61,644 nucleotides of DNA from Alphaproteobacteria bacterium UBA7691 (GCA_002482765.1 DLGP01000095.1:201-61844); one strand, 5' to 3'; positions 1-8,768 are shown, counted from the first letter of the stretch. Translations and numbers: made by a program. Notes: generated by a model not told the origin, from the letters alone.

Positions 1-297
1 CGGGCAGATGCGGCCGCAGATTTCCGGATAGGTGTTGGTGGCCGAGGATAGCTCATAGGCTTCCTCCAGCCGGCCCTCGGCGGTCATGCGCAGCCAATCG
101 GGGATATTGTTATGCAGCGGGCAATGCACCTGGCAAAACGGCACGCCGCATTGTGAGCAGCGCGAGGCCTGCTGGCCGGCCTTCTCGGCAGCGAATTCGC
201 GGTAAATCTCGTCGAAGTCCTTGGCCCGTTCCGCCGCCGCCCGCTTGTCCGGGGTCGATTGCGCCAGCGAAACGAATTTCAGCATCTTCTCGGCCAT
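1..297 (-). CDS. gltD: Glutamate synthase small (beta) subunit, N-terminal part
   Basis: The first 99 residues of a gene cut by the left window edge. Cysteines 47, 50, 55 and 59 (C-x2-C-x4-C-x3-C, followed by Pro) and a second Cys pair near 94 and 98 match the N-terminal iron-sulfur region of the GltD family. In that family this domain sits ahead of an FAD/NADPH oxidoreductase domain and passes electrons from NADPH to the large subunit GltB, which makes glutamate from glutamine and 2-oxoglutarate. The start is supported by an AGGAG Shine-Dalgarno at 306-310, eight bases upstream. gltB is not visible. Related enzymes with the same N-terminal domain (dihydropyrimidine dehydrogenase, NfnB-like proteins) cannot be fully excluded from this fragment, but GltD is the best fit. 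Confidence 0.85.
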   Translation of the reverse strand, partial: MAEKMLKFVSLAQSTPDKRAAAERAKDFDEIYREFAAEKAGQQASRCSQCGVPFCQVHCPLHNNIPDWLRMTAEGRLEEAYELSSATNTYPEICGRICP

Positions 298-639
298 GGC
301 CGGGACTCCTGGTCTTGAACAATGGGCAGCGAGCCAAGCCCGCCGGGGGCATAAAAACGGGGCAACAAAAGCCCCGCCATCCGGATCGGGAACCGTCCCG
401 ATAATCTGGACAAAGCGAGGCTATGCACTTCTTTTATTGTGCGGAGAGGGAGTCTGCAAGCATAAAAACGCCGATAGGTCAGCATTTATGACTAATAATT
501 TTATTTCGCCGTCAGCAAGTCGGGTGACAACCCGGAGAGAACCAAACCGGCCAATATAATAATACCGAAACGGTACTATTTTTTGTGCCTGTTTTCCGAC
601 ATTTAAAGACAATTCCCGGGCGCCATCCAACCGGAATGG
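298..639. other. Intergenic region upstream of gltD
   Basis: No convincing gene is seen here. The stretch is more AT-rich than its surroundings between about 410 and 600, which suits the gltD promoter on the minus strand, but I cannot point to a clear -35/-10 pair. It contains the small hairpin described separately at 557-582. Short frames on both strands lack family features and ribosome binding sites. Confidence 0.6.
557..582. terminator. Possible hairpin terminator between a small secreted-protein gene and gltD
   Basis: TACCG (563-567) and CGGTA (571-575) pair around an AAA loop. The stem continues outward with A/T pairs after one mismatch and is followed on the plus strand by six T residues. 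On the minus strand, where it could end the 640-1032 operon, the tail is only moderately T-rich. The stem is short, so function is uncertain. Confidence 0.35.
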
Positions 640-1032
640 CTATTCTTTCAGGCGCTGCGCCCGCGGGTTAAGCCGCGCGTCTTCGGCCGTGAAGTTTTGG
701 ATCAACTGCGCGCAGGCAGCTTCAGCCCCGTCACAGCGGAAACTCAGCAGGCGAAAGCGCTGCCCATCCCGTGTCTCCGTCGACATCCGGATCGCCGCCG
801 GATGAGCCGGGTCGGTTTCCGTGGTGAAACGCCAAGTGACTGCGCCGCCCGGCTCGGTGATAAGGAAAAACGTGTTATTGGCGCCAGACAATGACAATGT
901 GCTGGCGCCCGGCATGGCGCGCAATGCCGCCAGGGCATCCAGGGCACTGGCATAGCCGATATCATCCTGAGCCATGACCGGCATGGCCGGCAGCAGCGCG
1001 ATCACCAGGGCAAGATGGCGCAGCCCCGGCAA
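640..1032 (-). CDS. Small secreted protein of unknown function
   Basis: A 130-residue protein with a clear Sec signal peptide: hydrophobic residues about 5-20, with likely cleavage after A-M-P-V-M-A near residue 21. I recognise no family. The mature part is soluble, with two Cys residues about seven apart near residues 99 and 106 that could form a disulfide in the periplasm. It starts nine bases after the stop of the NDUFA9-like gene on the same strand, so the two are probably co-transcribed, and it is probably the last gene before the gltD promoter region. Function unknown. Confidence 0.65.
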   Translation of the reverse strand: MPGLRHLALVIALLPAMPVMAQDDIGYASALDALAALRAMPGASTLSLSGANNTFFLITEPGGAVTWRFTTETDPAHPAAIRMSTETRDGQRFRLLSFRCDGAEAACAQLIQNFTAEDARLNPRAQRLKE

Positions 1033-1041
1033 GATGCCACC

Positions 1042-2007
1042 CTAGCTGAAGCGCGGCGTGAATTTGCCGCCGCCACGGCGGAAGCGGTAGAGATAGGTTT
1101 CCAGCACCGCTTCAGCGGCGCGCGGCTTGATGCCGAGATCGGCCAGGGTGTTGGCGCCCTCGGCCACCACATTATCGGTTTTCAGCAGCTCGATCTGGTC
1201 GCGGGTGATCGGCACCTGGAAGGGCAGCGGCAGGATTTCCAGCATAAAGGCCAGCGGCTTGAGCGCCGCGCCGGGCACCGGCAGCAGCAGCCGCGCCTTG
1301 CCGATCTGCGCCAGGGTGAGCTGCATCAGTTGCTTGAAGCTGTAAACCTGCGGCCCGCCCAGTTCATAAACCTGGCCGGCAGCAGCCGGGTTGGTGAGGG
1401 CGGCGAGCACCGCCTCGGCAACATCGCCGACATAAACCGGCTGCATTTTGGTGTGGCCGCCATCAATCAGCGGCAAAGCCGGGCTGAACGCCGCCATTGT
1501 GGCGAAGCGGTTGAAAAAATCATCCTCCGGGCCGAACACCACCGAGGGGCGCAGGATGGTGGCACTGGGGAAATGTTTCAGCATACCGGCTTCGCCGGCC
1601 GCCTTGCTGCGGGCATAGCCGGAGGTGCTTGCGGCATCGGCGCCGATGGCCGAGACATGTACCAGCCGCGCCAGGCCGGCATCAGCGGCCAGCTTGGCCA
1701 CCGCCTCGGCGCCAAAAGCCTGCACCGCCTGGAAACTCTGCTTGCCGCCCTGGGCCAGGATGCCGACACAATTCACCGCCATATCGGCGCCCTTGAGCGC
1801 GGCGGCGATGGAGCGCGGCACCCGGATATTGGCCTGCACCAGTTCAATCTGGCCAACCACGCCCATGGTCTTGAGGAACAGGCCCTCATCCGGACGGCGG
1901 ATCGCCACCCGCACCCGGGCGCCCTGTTCCACCAGCTTCTGAACCACATAACGGCCGATGAAACCGGACCCGCCGAAGACGGTGACAAGCTTGTTGCGGA
2001 GCAGCAT
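1042..2007 (-). CDS. NDUFA9-like NAD(P)-binding protein (atypical SDR)
   Basis: A 321-residue Rossmann protein opening with a glycine-rich G-x-x-G-x-x-G loop at residues 12-18 (GGSGFIG). It matches the atypical short-chain dehydrogenase group annotated as complex I NDUFA9 subunit family in Alphaproteobacteria. Lengths in this group are around 310-330, so it is full length. In mitochondria the homologue is an accessory subunit of NADH dehydrogenase that binds NADPH. In bacteria the exact role is not settled, and a free-standing epimerase or quinone-linked function is possible. The gene lies upstream of the small secreted protein on the same strand and downstream of an esterase gene, with a 71-base gap to the latter. 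Confidence 0.8.
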   Translation of the reverse strand: MLLRNKLVTVFGGSGFIGRYVVQKLVEQGARVRVAIRRPDEGLFLKTMGVVGQIELVQANIRVPRSIAAALKGADMAVNCVGILAQGGKQSFQAVQAFGAEAVAKLAADAGLARLVHVSAIGADAASTSGYARSKAAGEAGMLKHFPSATILRPSVVFGPEDDFFNRFATMAAFSPALPLIDGGHTKMQPVYVGDVAEAVLAALTNPAAAGQVYELGGPQVYSFKQLMQLTLAQIGKARLLLPVPGAALKPLAFMLEILPLPFQVPITRDQIELLKTDNVVAEGANTLADLGIKPRAAEAVLETYLYRFRRGGGKFTPRFS

Positions 2008-2078
2008 GGGGCGCCTCTGGGCTGGAAATATCGCCCGGACTATAACGAATCCTGCCGCCGAGCCAACCTTTACGCCGG

Positions 2079-2924
2079 CTATTCGCCGGCCGCCTTGAAG
2101 ATATAGCTCAGCGCCTCGGGCAGGGCAGCTTCCCAGACTGGCCAGGCATGGCGGCCATTGAGGATGCGCAATTCGGCCGGCTGGCCGGCCTGGCGCAGCC
2201 GGCTGTAAAGCAGCGCGGCCTGGAATTCGATCTGGTATTCGTCATCGTCGCCGGACGCGATGAAGACCGGCAGGCGCCGGCCGGTTTTCAGGAAATCGGC
2301 CAGAAGCGGCGGATAATTCTGCTTTTGCCACATTTTTGCATCAAAATCGGCACCGCCCGCCGGGGCAAACACGCCGGGCTTGCGCGCCGAGGAATTGGCC
2401 GGCGGCGCCGGATCGTAGATCGCCGGGCTGAACAAAGCGGCAGCGCCAAACAAATCCGGGTATTTCAGCGCCAGCCGCAAGGCACCGAAACCGCCCATCG
2501 ACAGGCCGCCGATCAGCCGCGCCTGGCGCTCGGGCCGCAGCCGGAACCGCGCCTCAGCCGCCGGCAGCAGGTCGTGGATCAGGGCGTTTTCCATGGCATC
2601 GACATACCAGGACACGCCCCCTGCCGGCATCACGATCACCGCCGCCGGCATGGCGCCGCGCAGGATCAGGTCATCCACCACCCGCAGCAAGGCGCCGCGT
2701 TCGGCCCAGTCCCTTTCGCTGCCGCCATAACCATGCAGCAGATACAGCACCGGATAGGTCTGCCCGGACTGGGCATAATCATCCGGCAGATAGACATAGA
2801 CCGGGATCGTGCGGCCCAGGCTGGGTGCAGCAAAATCATGCGCCTGGATTTCACCGGCTGAAGCGAACCGCAAACCTGAAAGCAGGAGCAGCAGGGATAA
2901 CAGAACGGCGGGCAGTTTCAGCAA
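2079..2924 (-). CDS. Secreted esterase of the PF00756 (esterase D / antigen 85-like) family
   Basis: 281 residues with a signal peptide (leucine-rich core about 5-18, A-S-A cleavage near 23), so probably periplasmic. The alpha/beta-hydrolase core shows the nucleophile elbow G-L-S-M-G-G near residues 140-145, an oxyanion-side L-L-H-G-Y-G-G motif, and a C-terminal G-R-H-A-W containing the probable catalytic His. An Asp in the D-D-D-E stretch near residue 227 may complete the triad. The family includes S-formylglutathione hydrolases, feruloyl esterases and enterobactin esterases, so substrate cannot be assigned. It begins just 3 bases after the smr stop and is likely co-transcribed with it. Confidence 0.8.
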   Translation of the reverse strand: MLKLPAVLLSLLLLLSGLRFASAGEIQAHDFAAPSLGRTIPVYVYLPDDYAQSGQTYPVLYLLHGYGGSERDWAERGALLRVVDDLILRGAMPAAVIVMPAGGVSWYVDAMENALIHDLLPAAEARFRLRPERQARLIGGLSMGGFGALRLALKYPDLFGAAALFSPAIYDPAPPANSSARKPGVFAPAGGADFDAKMWQKQNYPPLLADFLKTGRRLPVFIASGDDDEYQIEFQAALLYSRLRQAGQPAELRILNGRHAWPVWEAALPEALSYIFKAAGE

Positions 2925-2927
2925 GGG

Positions 2928-3518
2928 CTACCTCTGGCGCCGCAGCAGCACAAAGAAGGCGCCGGCACCGCCGAGTTCCTGGCGTGCCGGGGCCAGGCCG
3001 AGAATCTGGTCGCGCCAGGGGCCATGGCGCAGGTAATCCGGCAGCCAGGCGCGCAGCACACCACGGCGCTCAAAGATCGGCGGCGGCTCGTCATTGCCGC
3101 GCTGGCCCTTGCCGGTAATCACCAGCAGGCCGCGCTGGCCACGCGCCACCGCCTCGCGCAACAGCCGGTCAAGCGCGCGTTCGGCCTCTTTCAGGGTCAG
3201 GCCATGCAGATCCAGCCGCTGTTCCACCGGGATGCGGCCCTGGATCAGCCTTTGCTTGAGCCGGCCATCCATCTGCGGCAATTGTTTAGGCGCCGCCTTG
3301 CCGGCCGGCTTGACCGGACCTTTGCGCAGGTTTTCGGCGCGGGCGAAATCGGCCGGGCCGGGCCGTTCCGGACGCAGGATTTTTGGCAAAGGCGGCAAAT
3401 CCGGCGACACTTTTTCATGCTGGCGCGGCAATGGCCGGGCCTGCGCCGCCACGGCGGACCAGATCTCGCCATCGGGGACCAGAGGAGCAGGCCGCGTGTT
3501 AGCCTTCTTGGGCGGCAT
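2928..3518 (-). CDS. Smr domain protein
   Basis: A 196-residue protein with a basic, proline-rich N-terminal half and a C-terminal Smr (small MutS-related) domain. Diagnostic motifs are L-D-L-H-G near residue 102 and T-G-K-G near 136. Smr domains bind or nick nucleic acids; in free-standing bacterial proteins the role is still poorly defined. In Alphaproteobacteria this gene usually follows mltA and the Tim44-like gene. Here those genes sit 9 kb away, separated by lutABC and other insertions. Its start overlaps the 3' end of lutC by 20 bases, which is unusual and suggests that lutABC was joined to it as an operon. Confidence 0.85.
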   Translation of the reverse strand: MPPKKANTRPAPLVPDGEIWSAVAAQARPLPRQHEKVSPDLPPLPKILRPERPGPADFARAENLRKGPVKPAGKAAPKQLPQMDGRLKQRLIQGRIPVEQRLDLHGLTLKEAERALDRLLREAVARGQRGLLVITGKGQRGNDEPPPIFERRGVLRAWLPDYLRHGPWRDQILGLAPARQELGGAGAFFVLLRRQR

Positions 3519-4206
3519 CGTCGATCAGCACGATATGAAGCTGGCGCGGGCCATGCGCGCCCAGCACCGGCACACCTTCGATATCGGCGGTGCGCGACGG
3601 GCCGGTGACGAGATTGACGCTGCGCGGCCAGTTCTGCACCCCGCCGATACTCTGGCGCAGCTTGGCAAAGGCATCTTCCATGCTGCCGGTGATCTGGCTG
3701 GAACGCATCACCACAATATGGTTGTCAGGCACAAAATGCAGCGTGGTGGCGGTCTGGCTGCCGGAATGCAGCATCAGCGTGCCGGTTTCGGCAATGCCGG
3801 CAAAGGCCGGCGTGACACTGACCAGATCGCGGCTGCGGCCCGGCCCAACCTCGATGCTGAGCATCGGCTTGTCGGCCCAGGGCAGCGCCTGCACATCCGG
3901 ATGCGGCGCCAGCCGCAGGGTGGTGGGCAGGTTACGCTGCGCCAGGTAAGTGGCGATGGCTTCCGGCACATCCTGCGGCGCTGCCACCCGATCCACCGTC
4001 ACAGTAAGCGCCGTGGCCTTCTGGATGAATAATTCCACCTGCTGCGGCTGCGGCAATTGCGCCCGCTGCGGCACCAGATTGCGCTGCGGCGTGCCGATAC
4101 GCTGGTTGACCCGGGCCACGGCAGCCTCATAGCTGGCAGCCTCTTCCTGGCCGCGCTTGAGGCCACGGCGCAGGGTGCTGAATATCTTCTCGCGCGCTGT
4201 CGACAT
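3499..4206 (-). CDS. lutC: Lactate utilisation protein C (LutC/YkgG family)
   Basis: 235 residues, normal for LutC. I place the start at the ATG at 4206 (M-S-T-A-R-E-K-I), one base from the lutB stop, rather than further upstream where residues are unlike the family. The central G-I-A-E-T-G-T-L-M motif and the C-terminal G-P-S-R-T-A-D-I-E-G segment are typical of the LUD domain (DUF162). LutABC oxidises L-lactate to pyruvate in a cytoplasmic or membrane-associated iron-sulfur complex. LutC and the N-terminal half of LutB share the LUD domain. The 3' end overlaps smr by 20 bases. No lactate permease or GntR-type regulator lies nearby. Confidence 0.9.
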   Translation of the reverse strand: MSTAREKIFSTLRRGLKRGQEEAASYEAAVARVNQRIGTPQRNLVPQRAQLPQPQQVELFIQKATALTVTVDRVAAPQDVPEAIATYLAQRNLPTTLRLAPHPDVQALPWADKPMLSIEVGPGRSRDLVSVTPAFAGIAETGTLMLHSGSQTATTLHFVPDNHIVVMRSSQITGSMEDAFAKLRQSIGGVQNWPRSVNLVTGPSRTADIEGVPVLGAHGPRQLHIVLIDDAAQEG

Positions 4207-4207
4207 T

Positions 4208-5647
4208 TCAGCTTCCCTTGCGCTTTTTCCATTGCGCCATAAACGTATCGCCCTGCGGCGCCGGGAAATCCCGCGCTGCGGTCCAGCCGCCGGCCAACGG
4301 CAGGCTGGCAAAACGCCCCTTGCGGCGGCCGAGAGCGGCCAGCAGGCGCATGCCGTGCCGGGTGGCTAGGTGATACAAAGCCGGGCGCCGCGCCAGCCAG
4401 GCCCAGGCCTCGATGCCCCAGCGCTGCAACGGCGGCGTGATCTGCTGGTCATGCGCCAGCTCGCGCCAATGCCGCATGATCTTGGGCAGTGGAATCCGCA
4501 TCGGGCAGACTTCCTCGCATTTGCCGCAGAAGGTGGAAGCATTGGGCAGATGCTGGGCCGCTTCCAGGCCGATCATATGCGGATCAAGCGCGGCGCCGAT
4601 CGGGCCGGGATAGACCCAGCCATAGGCATGGCCGCCGACCGAATGATAGACCGGGCAATTATTCATGCAGGCGCCGCAACGGATGCAGCGCATCAGGTCT
4701 TCCAGCGGCGAACCAAGCATCTCGCTGCGGCCGTTATCCAGCAGCACAACATGGAATTCCTCGGGGCCATCCACGTCATCCGGCCGCTTCGGGCCGCAGG
4801 ACAGCGTGGTGTAGCAGCTCATTTCCTGGCCGGTGGCGGAACGCGCCAGCACACGCAGGATGGTGCTGACATCCTCCAGGTTCGGCATCACCTTTTCGAT
4901 GCTGGAGACCACGATATGCATCTTCGGCAGGCTCTGGGTCAGATCGCCATTGCCTTCATTGGTCACGATCACCGTGGCGCCAGTTTCGGCAATCAGGAAA
5001 TTCGCCCCGGTGATGCCCACATCGGCCTTGAAATAGGCTTCGCGCAACACGCTGCGCGCTTCACTCACCAAGGTCTGCGGCTCGGTCGAGCGTTTGCCCG
5101 GCTTGATGCCGTTGGGCGCATAATCCGGATGGTGTTCCTCGAACAGATCGGCCACCTGCTCTCGGGTCTTGTGCAAAGCCGGGCCGATGATATGGCTCGG
5201 CGGCTCATGCGCCAACTGGATGATGTATTCGCCCAGATCGGTCTCAATCGGCTGGATGCCATGCTGTTCCAGGAAGGCGTTGAGGCCGATCTCCTCGGTG
5301 ACCATGGACTTGCCCTTGGTCACCGTCTTGGCCTCGCGCTTGCGGCACAAAGCCAGGATGGTTTCGCGCGCCTCGCGCGGCGTGCGGCACCAATGCACAT
5401 GGCCGCCCTTGGCCGTCACCGCCTGTTCAAAGCGCTCCAGATACAGATCAAGATGCGCCATGACATGCTGCTTGATCACCATGCCCTGATCGCGCAGCGC
5501 CTCGAATTCCGGCAATTCGCGCGCGGTTTCAACCCGCCGGCTGGCCATCGGGCCGCCGATGATCGCCATTGCCTTGCGCAGATTGGGGTCTTTCAGCGCC
5601 TTGCTGGCATTATCCTTGAAGGCCGGCGATGTGATTTGCATGCTCAT
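4208..5647 (-). CDS. lutB: Lactate utilisation iron-sulfur protein B
   Basis: 479 residues, full length for LutB (about 470-480). An N-terminal LUD domain is followed by two ferredoxin-type 4Fe-4S motifs, C-I-R-C-G-A-C-M-N-N-C-P near residue 319 and C-G-K-C-E-E-V-C-P near 371, and a C-terminal DUF3390-like tail. It is the electron-transfer subunit of the LutABC L-lactate oxidation complex. It sits between lutA (3-base gap upstream) and lutC (1-base gap downstream), a tight operon that should give balanced synthesis of the three subunits. Confidence 0.93.
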   Translation of the reverse strand: MSMQITSPAFKDNASKALKDPNLRKAMAIIGGPMASRRVETARELPEFEALRDQGMVIKQHVMAHLDLYLERFEQAVTAKGGHVHWCRTPREARETILALCRKREAKTVTKGKSMVTEEIGLNAFLEQHGIQPIETDLGEYIIQLAHEPPSHIIGPALHKTREQVADLFEEHHPDYAPNGIKPGKRSTEPQTLVSEARSVLREAYFKADVGITGANFLIAETGATVIVTNEGNGDLTQSLPKMHIVVSSIEKVMPNLEDVSTILRVLARSATGQEMSCYTTLSCGPKRPDDVDGPEEFHVVLLDNGRSEMLGSPLEDLMRCIRCGACMNNCPVYHSVGGHAYGWVYPGPIGAALDPHMIGLEAAQHLPNASTFCGKCEEVCPMRIPLPKIMRHWRELAHDQQITPPLQRWGIEAWAWLARRPALYHLATRHGMRLLAALGRRKGRFASLPLAGGWTAARDFPAPQGDTFMAQWKKRKGS

Positions 5648-5650
5648 GCT

Positions 5651-6460
5651 TCAGCCCTCACTGGCTTCGCCGATGGCCGGCGCCTTGGTCATGCCGGCCA
5701 GCACTTCGGCAACATGGCGCACCTGCACCCGGCTGCCTTCACGTTTCAGCTTGCCGGCCATGTTCATCAGGCAGCCCATATCGCCGGCCAGCAGCAGATC
5801 GGCGCCGCTGGCAGCGATCTGCGCCGTCTTGCGCCCGGCGATATCGGCTGAGACTTCACCATATTTGACGCAGAAAGTGCCGCCGAAGCCGCAGCAGGTT
5901 TCAGCGCCTTCCAGTTCCACCAGATTGGCCCCGGCCACGCCGGCCAGAAGCTGGCGCGGCTGCGCCTTGATGCCGAGTTCACGCAGGCCGGAGCAGGAAT
6001 CGTGATAGGCGATGCGGGTTTCACCCGGCAGGCTGGCGGCCACCGCCTCAACCCGCAGCACATCGGCCAGGAAGCTGGTGAGTTCCCACACCTTGGCGGC
6101 AAAAGCCTCGGCACGGGCCTGTTGCGCCTCATCGCCGGCAAACAGCGCCGGATAATGTTCGCGCAGCATGCCGGCGCAGGAACCGGATGGCGCCACGATA
6201 AAATCATAGCCCTCAAAAACCTCGATCACCTGGCGCGCAATGGCTGCCGTGTCCTTGCGGTCGCCGCTGTTATAGGCCGGCTGGCCGCAGCAGACCTGGG
6301 CCTCCGGCACTTCAACCCGGCAGCCGGCATTTTCCAGCAACTGCACCGCCGAGAAGCCGACGCTGGGGCGGAACAGATCAACCAGGCAGGTGACAAACAG
6401 CGCCACACGCGGATTTTGCGGCCGCTCGGCCGGTGCGGCGGGGAAGGCATGCTGGGTCAT
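5651..6460 (-). CDS. lutA: Lactate utilisation protein A (Fe-S, CCG domains)
   Basis: 269 residues from the ATG at 6460 (M-T-Q-H-A-F). The reading frame is open much further upstream, but that part is arginine/cysteine-rich and unlike the family, so it is not counted. Two cysteine-rich CCG domains are visible: V-C-C-G-Q-P in the N-terminal half and C-C-G-F-G-G-T-F-C in the C-terminal half. They resemble the heterodisulfide-reductase-like domains of glycolate oxidase GlcF. LutA is the third component of the L-lactate to pyruvate complex. It is the first gene of the lutA-lutB-lutC-smr-esterase run. The region 6461-6683 upstream must hold the operon promoter and that of the divergent membrane protein gene. 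Confidence 0.92.
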   Translation of the reverse strand: MTQHAFPAAPAERPQNPRVALFVTCLVDLFRPSVGFSAVQLLENAGCRVEVPEAQVCCGQPAYNSGDRKDTAAIARQVIEVFEGYDFIVAPSGSCAGMLREHYPALFAGDEAQQARAEAFAAKVWELTSFLADVLRVEAVAASLPGETRIAYHDSCSGLRELGIKAQPRQLLAGVAGANLVELEGAETCCGFGGTFCVKYGEVSADIAGRKTAQIAASGADLLLAGDMGCLMNMAGKLKREGSRVQVRHVAEVLAGMTKAPAIGEASEG

Positions 6461-6683
6461 CAGAGATACTCGGCGTAAGCGGGCATGGTGTGGGGCACTC
6501 CCGGGCTGCCGGGCGGCTGAAACATTGCCGCGCCGTTTGCATTGGTTGTCGGCCAGCAGCGGCAAAAATGCAAGTCTGGCGGCAAGCCCGGGCCGGCGCC
6601 GCTTTTTCGCCACGGCAAGCAAGACAAGCGCCGGCCGGCACAATATTATCGTGGCCTTGCTACCGGGGGATGCGCTGCACAGG

Positions 6684-7553
6684 ATGTCTGGATTTTCTCG
6701 CCTGATTTTCGCCGCTTTACTGGCTGTTGTTTTGCTGGGCTTTGCTGCCAGCCGGCAAACATGGGCGCAAAATGCCAGCCAGGATTTCACCCTCGACCTG
6801 CTGGCACTGGGGCTGCAACTGGATGAACAGCTCAAGGCGGCTGACCTGGCGGCGCGGGCCGATGCCGCCGCTTTGCTGGCGGCACAGCAAAGCCAGCAAC
6901 GGGCCATCTGGTGGCTCGGCGGTGCCGGGCTGCTGCTGCTGGTGATAACCCTGGGCGGCGGCGGCGCGGCCGGCTATCTGGCCTGGCAGCAAAACCGCCG
7001 GCAGGCGCAGCAACAGGCCGAAAACCTGCTGCAAGCGCTGCACAAGCTGGAACACAGCCTGGTGCGGCTGCAACGGCCTTTCCTGGTGATGGAGCCGGCC
7101 GGGCTTGCCAATCTCGGCCCCTATATCCCGGTGAGCGGGCAATTCATCCTGCGCAACCGCGGCGCCAGCCCGGCCTTGCAGCTTCAGCAAAGCGCGGCGC
7201 TGAAAGTGCTGCCCTATCCGATCACCGAGCATTTTGCCTTCACCGAGGAAGAGGAATGGCCCTACACCACGCTGCCGGCCATCGGCCCCGGCGCCAGCCT
7301 GGCCAGCCAGGCGCCGGGCGGGCCGTTTCCGCCCGAGATGCTGGCCGGGCTGATTGAAGGCCGGCAGAACCGGCTCTATCTGGTTGGTTCGGTGGCCTAT
7401 CAGGATGTGCTGGGCAACAGCTATCGCAGCGATTTCTGCCATGCGCTGAAATTCGAGCAGCCGGCCGAGCTGGCGCAGGCGATCCGCGACGAGCAGATGG
7501 TGAACTATACCGCGAGCTTCGAGCGCGCAGCGCTGCATAACGAGGATGTCTGA
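6684..7553 (+). CDS. Membrane-anchored protein of unknown function
   Basis: 289 residues. I choose ATG 6684 because it begins a good signal sequence (hydrophobic residues 5-22, with A-S-R-Q-T-W-A near 28). A second strongly hydrophobic, glycine-rich segment lies around residues 75-100, followed by basic residues, so this is probably a one- or two-pass inner-membrane protein with a large C-terminal domain. The stretch between them is rich in Ala, Leu, Gln and charged residues and may form a helix or coiled coil. I recognise no domain. It is divergent from lutA, and the next gene starts 3 bases after its stop, so the pair is likely an operon. Confidence 0.65.
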   Translation: MSGFSRLIFAALLAVVLLGFAASRQTWAQNASQDFTLDLLALGLQLDEQLKAADLAARADAAALLAAQQSQQRAIWWLGGAGLLLLVITLGGGGAAGYLAWQQNRRQAQQQAENLLQALHKLEHSLVRLQRPFLVMEPAGLANLGPYIPVSGQFILRNRGASPALQLQQSAALKVLPYPITEHFAFTEEEEWPYTTLPAIGPGASLASQAPGGPFPPEMLAGLIEGRQNRLYLVGSVAYQDVLGNSYRSDFCHALKFEQPAELAQAIRDEQMVNYTASFERAALHNEDV

Positions 7554-7556
7554 GCT

Positions 7557-8087
7557 GTGTCCGAAACCATCAGGCTGCGCCCGGTGGCGCCGGCCGACCT
7601 GCCACAAATCCAGGCCATCTATGCGCATCATGTCGCCACCGGCCTGGCCTCGTTTGAGGAAACCCCGCCCGATCTGGCCGAAATGACCCGCCGGCATGAT
7701 GCCCTGCTGGCAGCCGGCTATCCCTATCTGGTGGCCGAGCAGGGCGGCGCCATCCTGGGCTATGCCTATGCCGGCGCCTATCGCGCCCGCCCGGCCTATC
7801 GCTTCACGGTGGAGAATTCGATCTATGTGCGCCACGATCTGCGGCGCGGCGGCATCGGCCGCCGGCTGCTGCCGGCACTGATCGAGGCCAGCGCGGCACG
7901 CGGCTATCGCCAGATGATCGCAGTGATCGGCGACAGCGCCAATGCCGCCTCGATCCGGCTGCATGCCGCCTTCGGCTTCCAGAGCATCGGCACATTGCCC
8001 AGCATCGGCTTCAAATTCGGCCGCTGGGTTGATTCCGTGCTGATGCAGCGCTCGCTCGGTGCCGGCGACACCACGCCGCCTGTATGA
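7557..8087 (+). CDS. GNAT N-acetyltransferase (phosphinothricin/methionine sulfoximine type)
   Basis: 176 residues with a GTG start three bases after the preceding stop. The GNAT acetyl-CoA loop R-R-G-G-I-G-R-R-L-L is near residues 96-105, and the C-terminal G-F-K-F-G-R-W-V-D-S segment is typical of the Pat/MddA subgroup. These enzymes acetylate phosphinothricin, methionine sulfoximine or methionine sulfone in the cytoplasm, and their natural substrate is often a toxic glutamate analogue. Substrate here is inferred from the subgroup only. Confidence 0.85.
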   Translation: MSETIRLRPVAPADLPQIQAIYAHHVATGLASFEETPPDLAEMTRRHDALLAAGYPYLVAEQGGAILGYAYAGAYRARPAYRFTVENSIYVRHDLRRGGIGRRLLPALIEASAARGYRQMIAVIGDSANAASIRLHAAFGFQSIGTLPSIGFKFGRWVDSVLMQRSLGAGDTTPPV

Positions 8088-8194
8088 ACAATATACCCGT
8101 GTGATTCTGTTCATGATTGCCTGATAGGCTGACCGGTAGTTTTCATGGCCGGGAAAACCGAAATGTTTCGGCAAGGCGCAGCGGGCAGGCAGGC

Positions 8195-8725
8195 ATGAGC
8201 AGCGACAAGGATGGCCGCCGCCCAACCCTGGCGGCAACCCCGCCGGCTTTGCGCGGCGCGCGGCTGATCGAGGCGCCAAGGCATCCCTTGCTGGTGCAGC
8301 TGCGCGATTACTGGCAGGGCAAATGTGGCCCCGACGGCCAATTGCCCGGCCGCGCCGCCATCGACCCGCTGGAATTACGCGGCCTGCTGCCGCAGATTTT
8401 CCTGATCGACGCTGCTTTGCTGCCCGATGGCAGCCATGATTACCGCGTGCGCCTGATGGGCACGGCGCATAGCGGCATCTATGGCGATGGCCATGTCGGC
8501 AAACGCTTGCAGGATATGTTTGGCGATTATGCCCCGGTTTTCACCACGCTGTATGACCAGATTTGCCAGGCGCCGCGCTGCTACAGCAACGAGGGCCGGA
8601 TTTTCTGGTGGCGCAATGCCGACTTCATCGCCTTCGAAGGTTTCCACGCCCCGCTGGCCAGCGATGGCCGCCAGGTGGACATGATCCTGGGCGCGGCGGT
8701 GTTTGATTATGGCAAGGGGGGATAA
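8195..8725 (+). CDS. PAS domain protein, PF07310 type (first of three)
   Basis: 176 residues from ATG 8195 (M-S-S-D-K-D-G); the frame extends upstream, but those residues are not conserved-looking. The sequence follows the plan of the alphaproteobacterial PAS_5 family: L-x-x-Y-W-x-x-K near the start, a L-R-G-L-L-P-Q-I-F-L-I-D segment, Y-R-x-R-L-x-G-T, and a closing M-I-L-G-A-x-x-F. Proteins of this family are usually single-domain and cytoplasmic; ligand and output are unknown. Two paralogues lie at 17231-17791 and 32016-32570. The 3' end runs up to the AT-rich DUF3800 gene. Confidence 0.8.
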   Translation: MSSDKDGRRPTLAATPPALRGARLIEAPRHPLLVQLRDYWQGKCGPDGQLPGRAAIDPLELRGLLPQIFLIDAALLPDGSHDYRVRLMGTAHSGIYGDGHVGKRLQDMFGDYAPVFTTLYDQICQAPRCYSNEGRIFWWRNADFIAFEGFHAPLASDGRQVDMILGAAVFDYGKGG

Positions 8726-8768
8726 TTTTAGTTTTACTCTTTATTGGTGCTTATGTAATTTTAAATAC

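Noticed and set aside
1015..2106. Long open frame on the plus strand opposite the NDUFA9-like gene
   Set aside because: It is the antisense shadow of a recognisable gene; residues are low in complexity and it has no family features.
6461..6907. Long N-terminal extension of lutA
   Set aside because: Arginine- and cysteine-rich and antisense to the membrane protein gene; LutA homologues start where I placed 6460.
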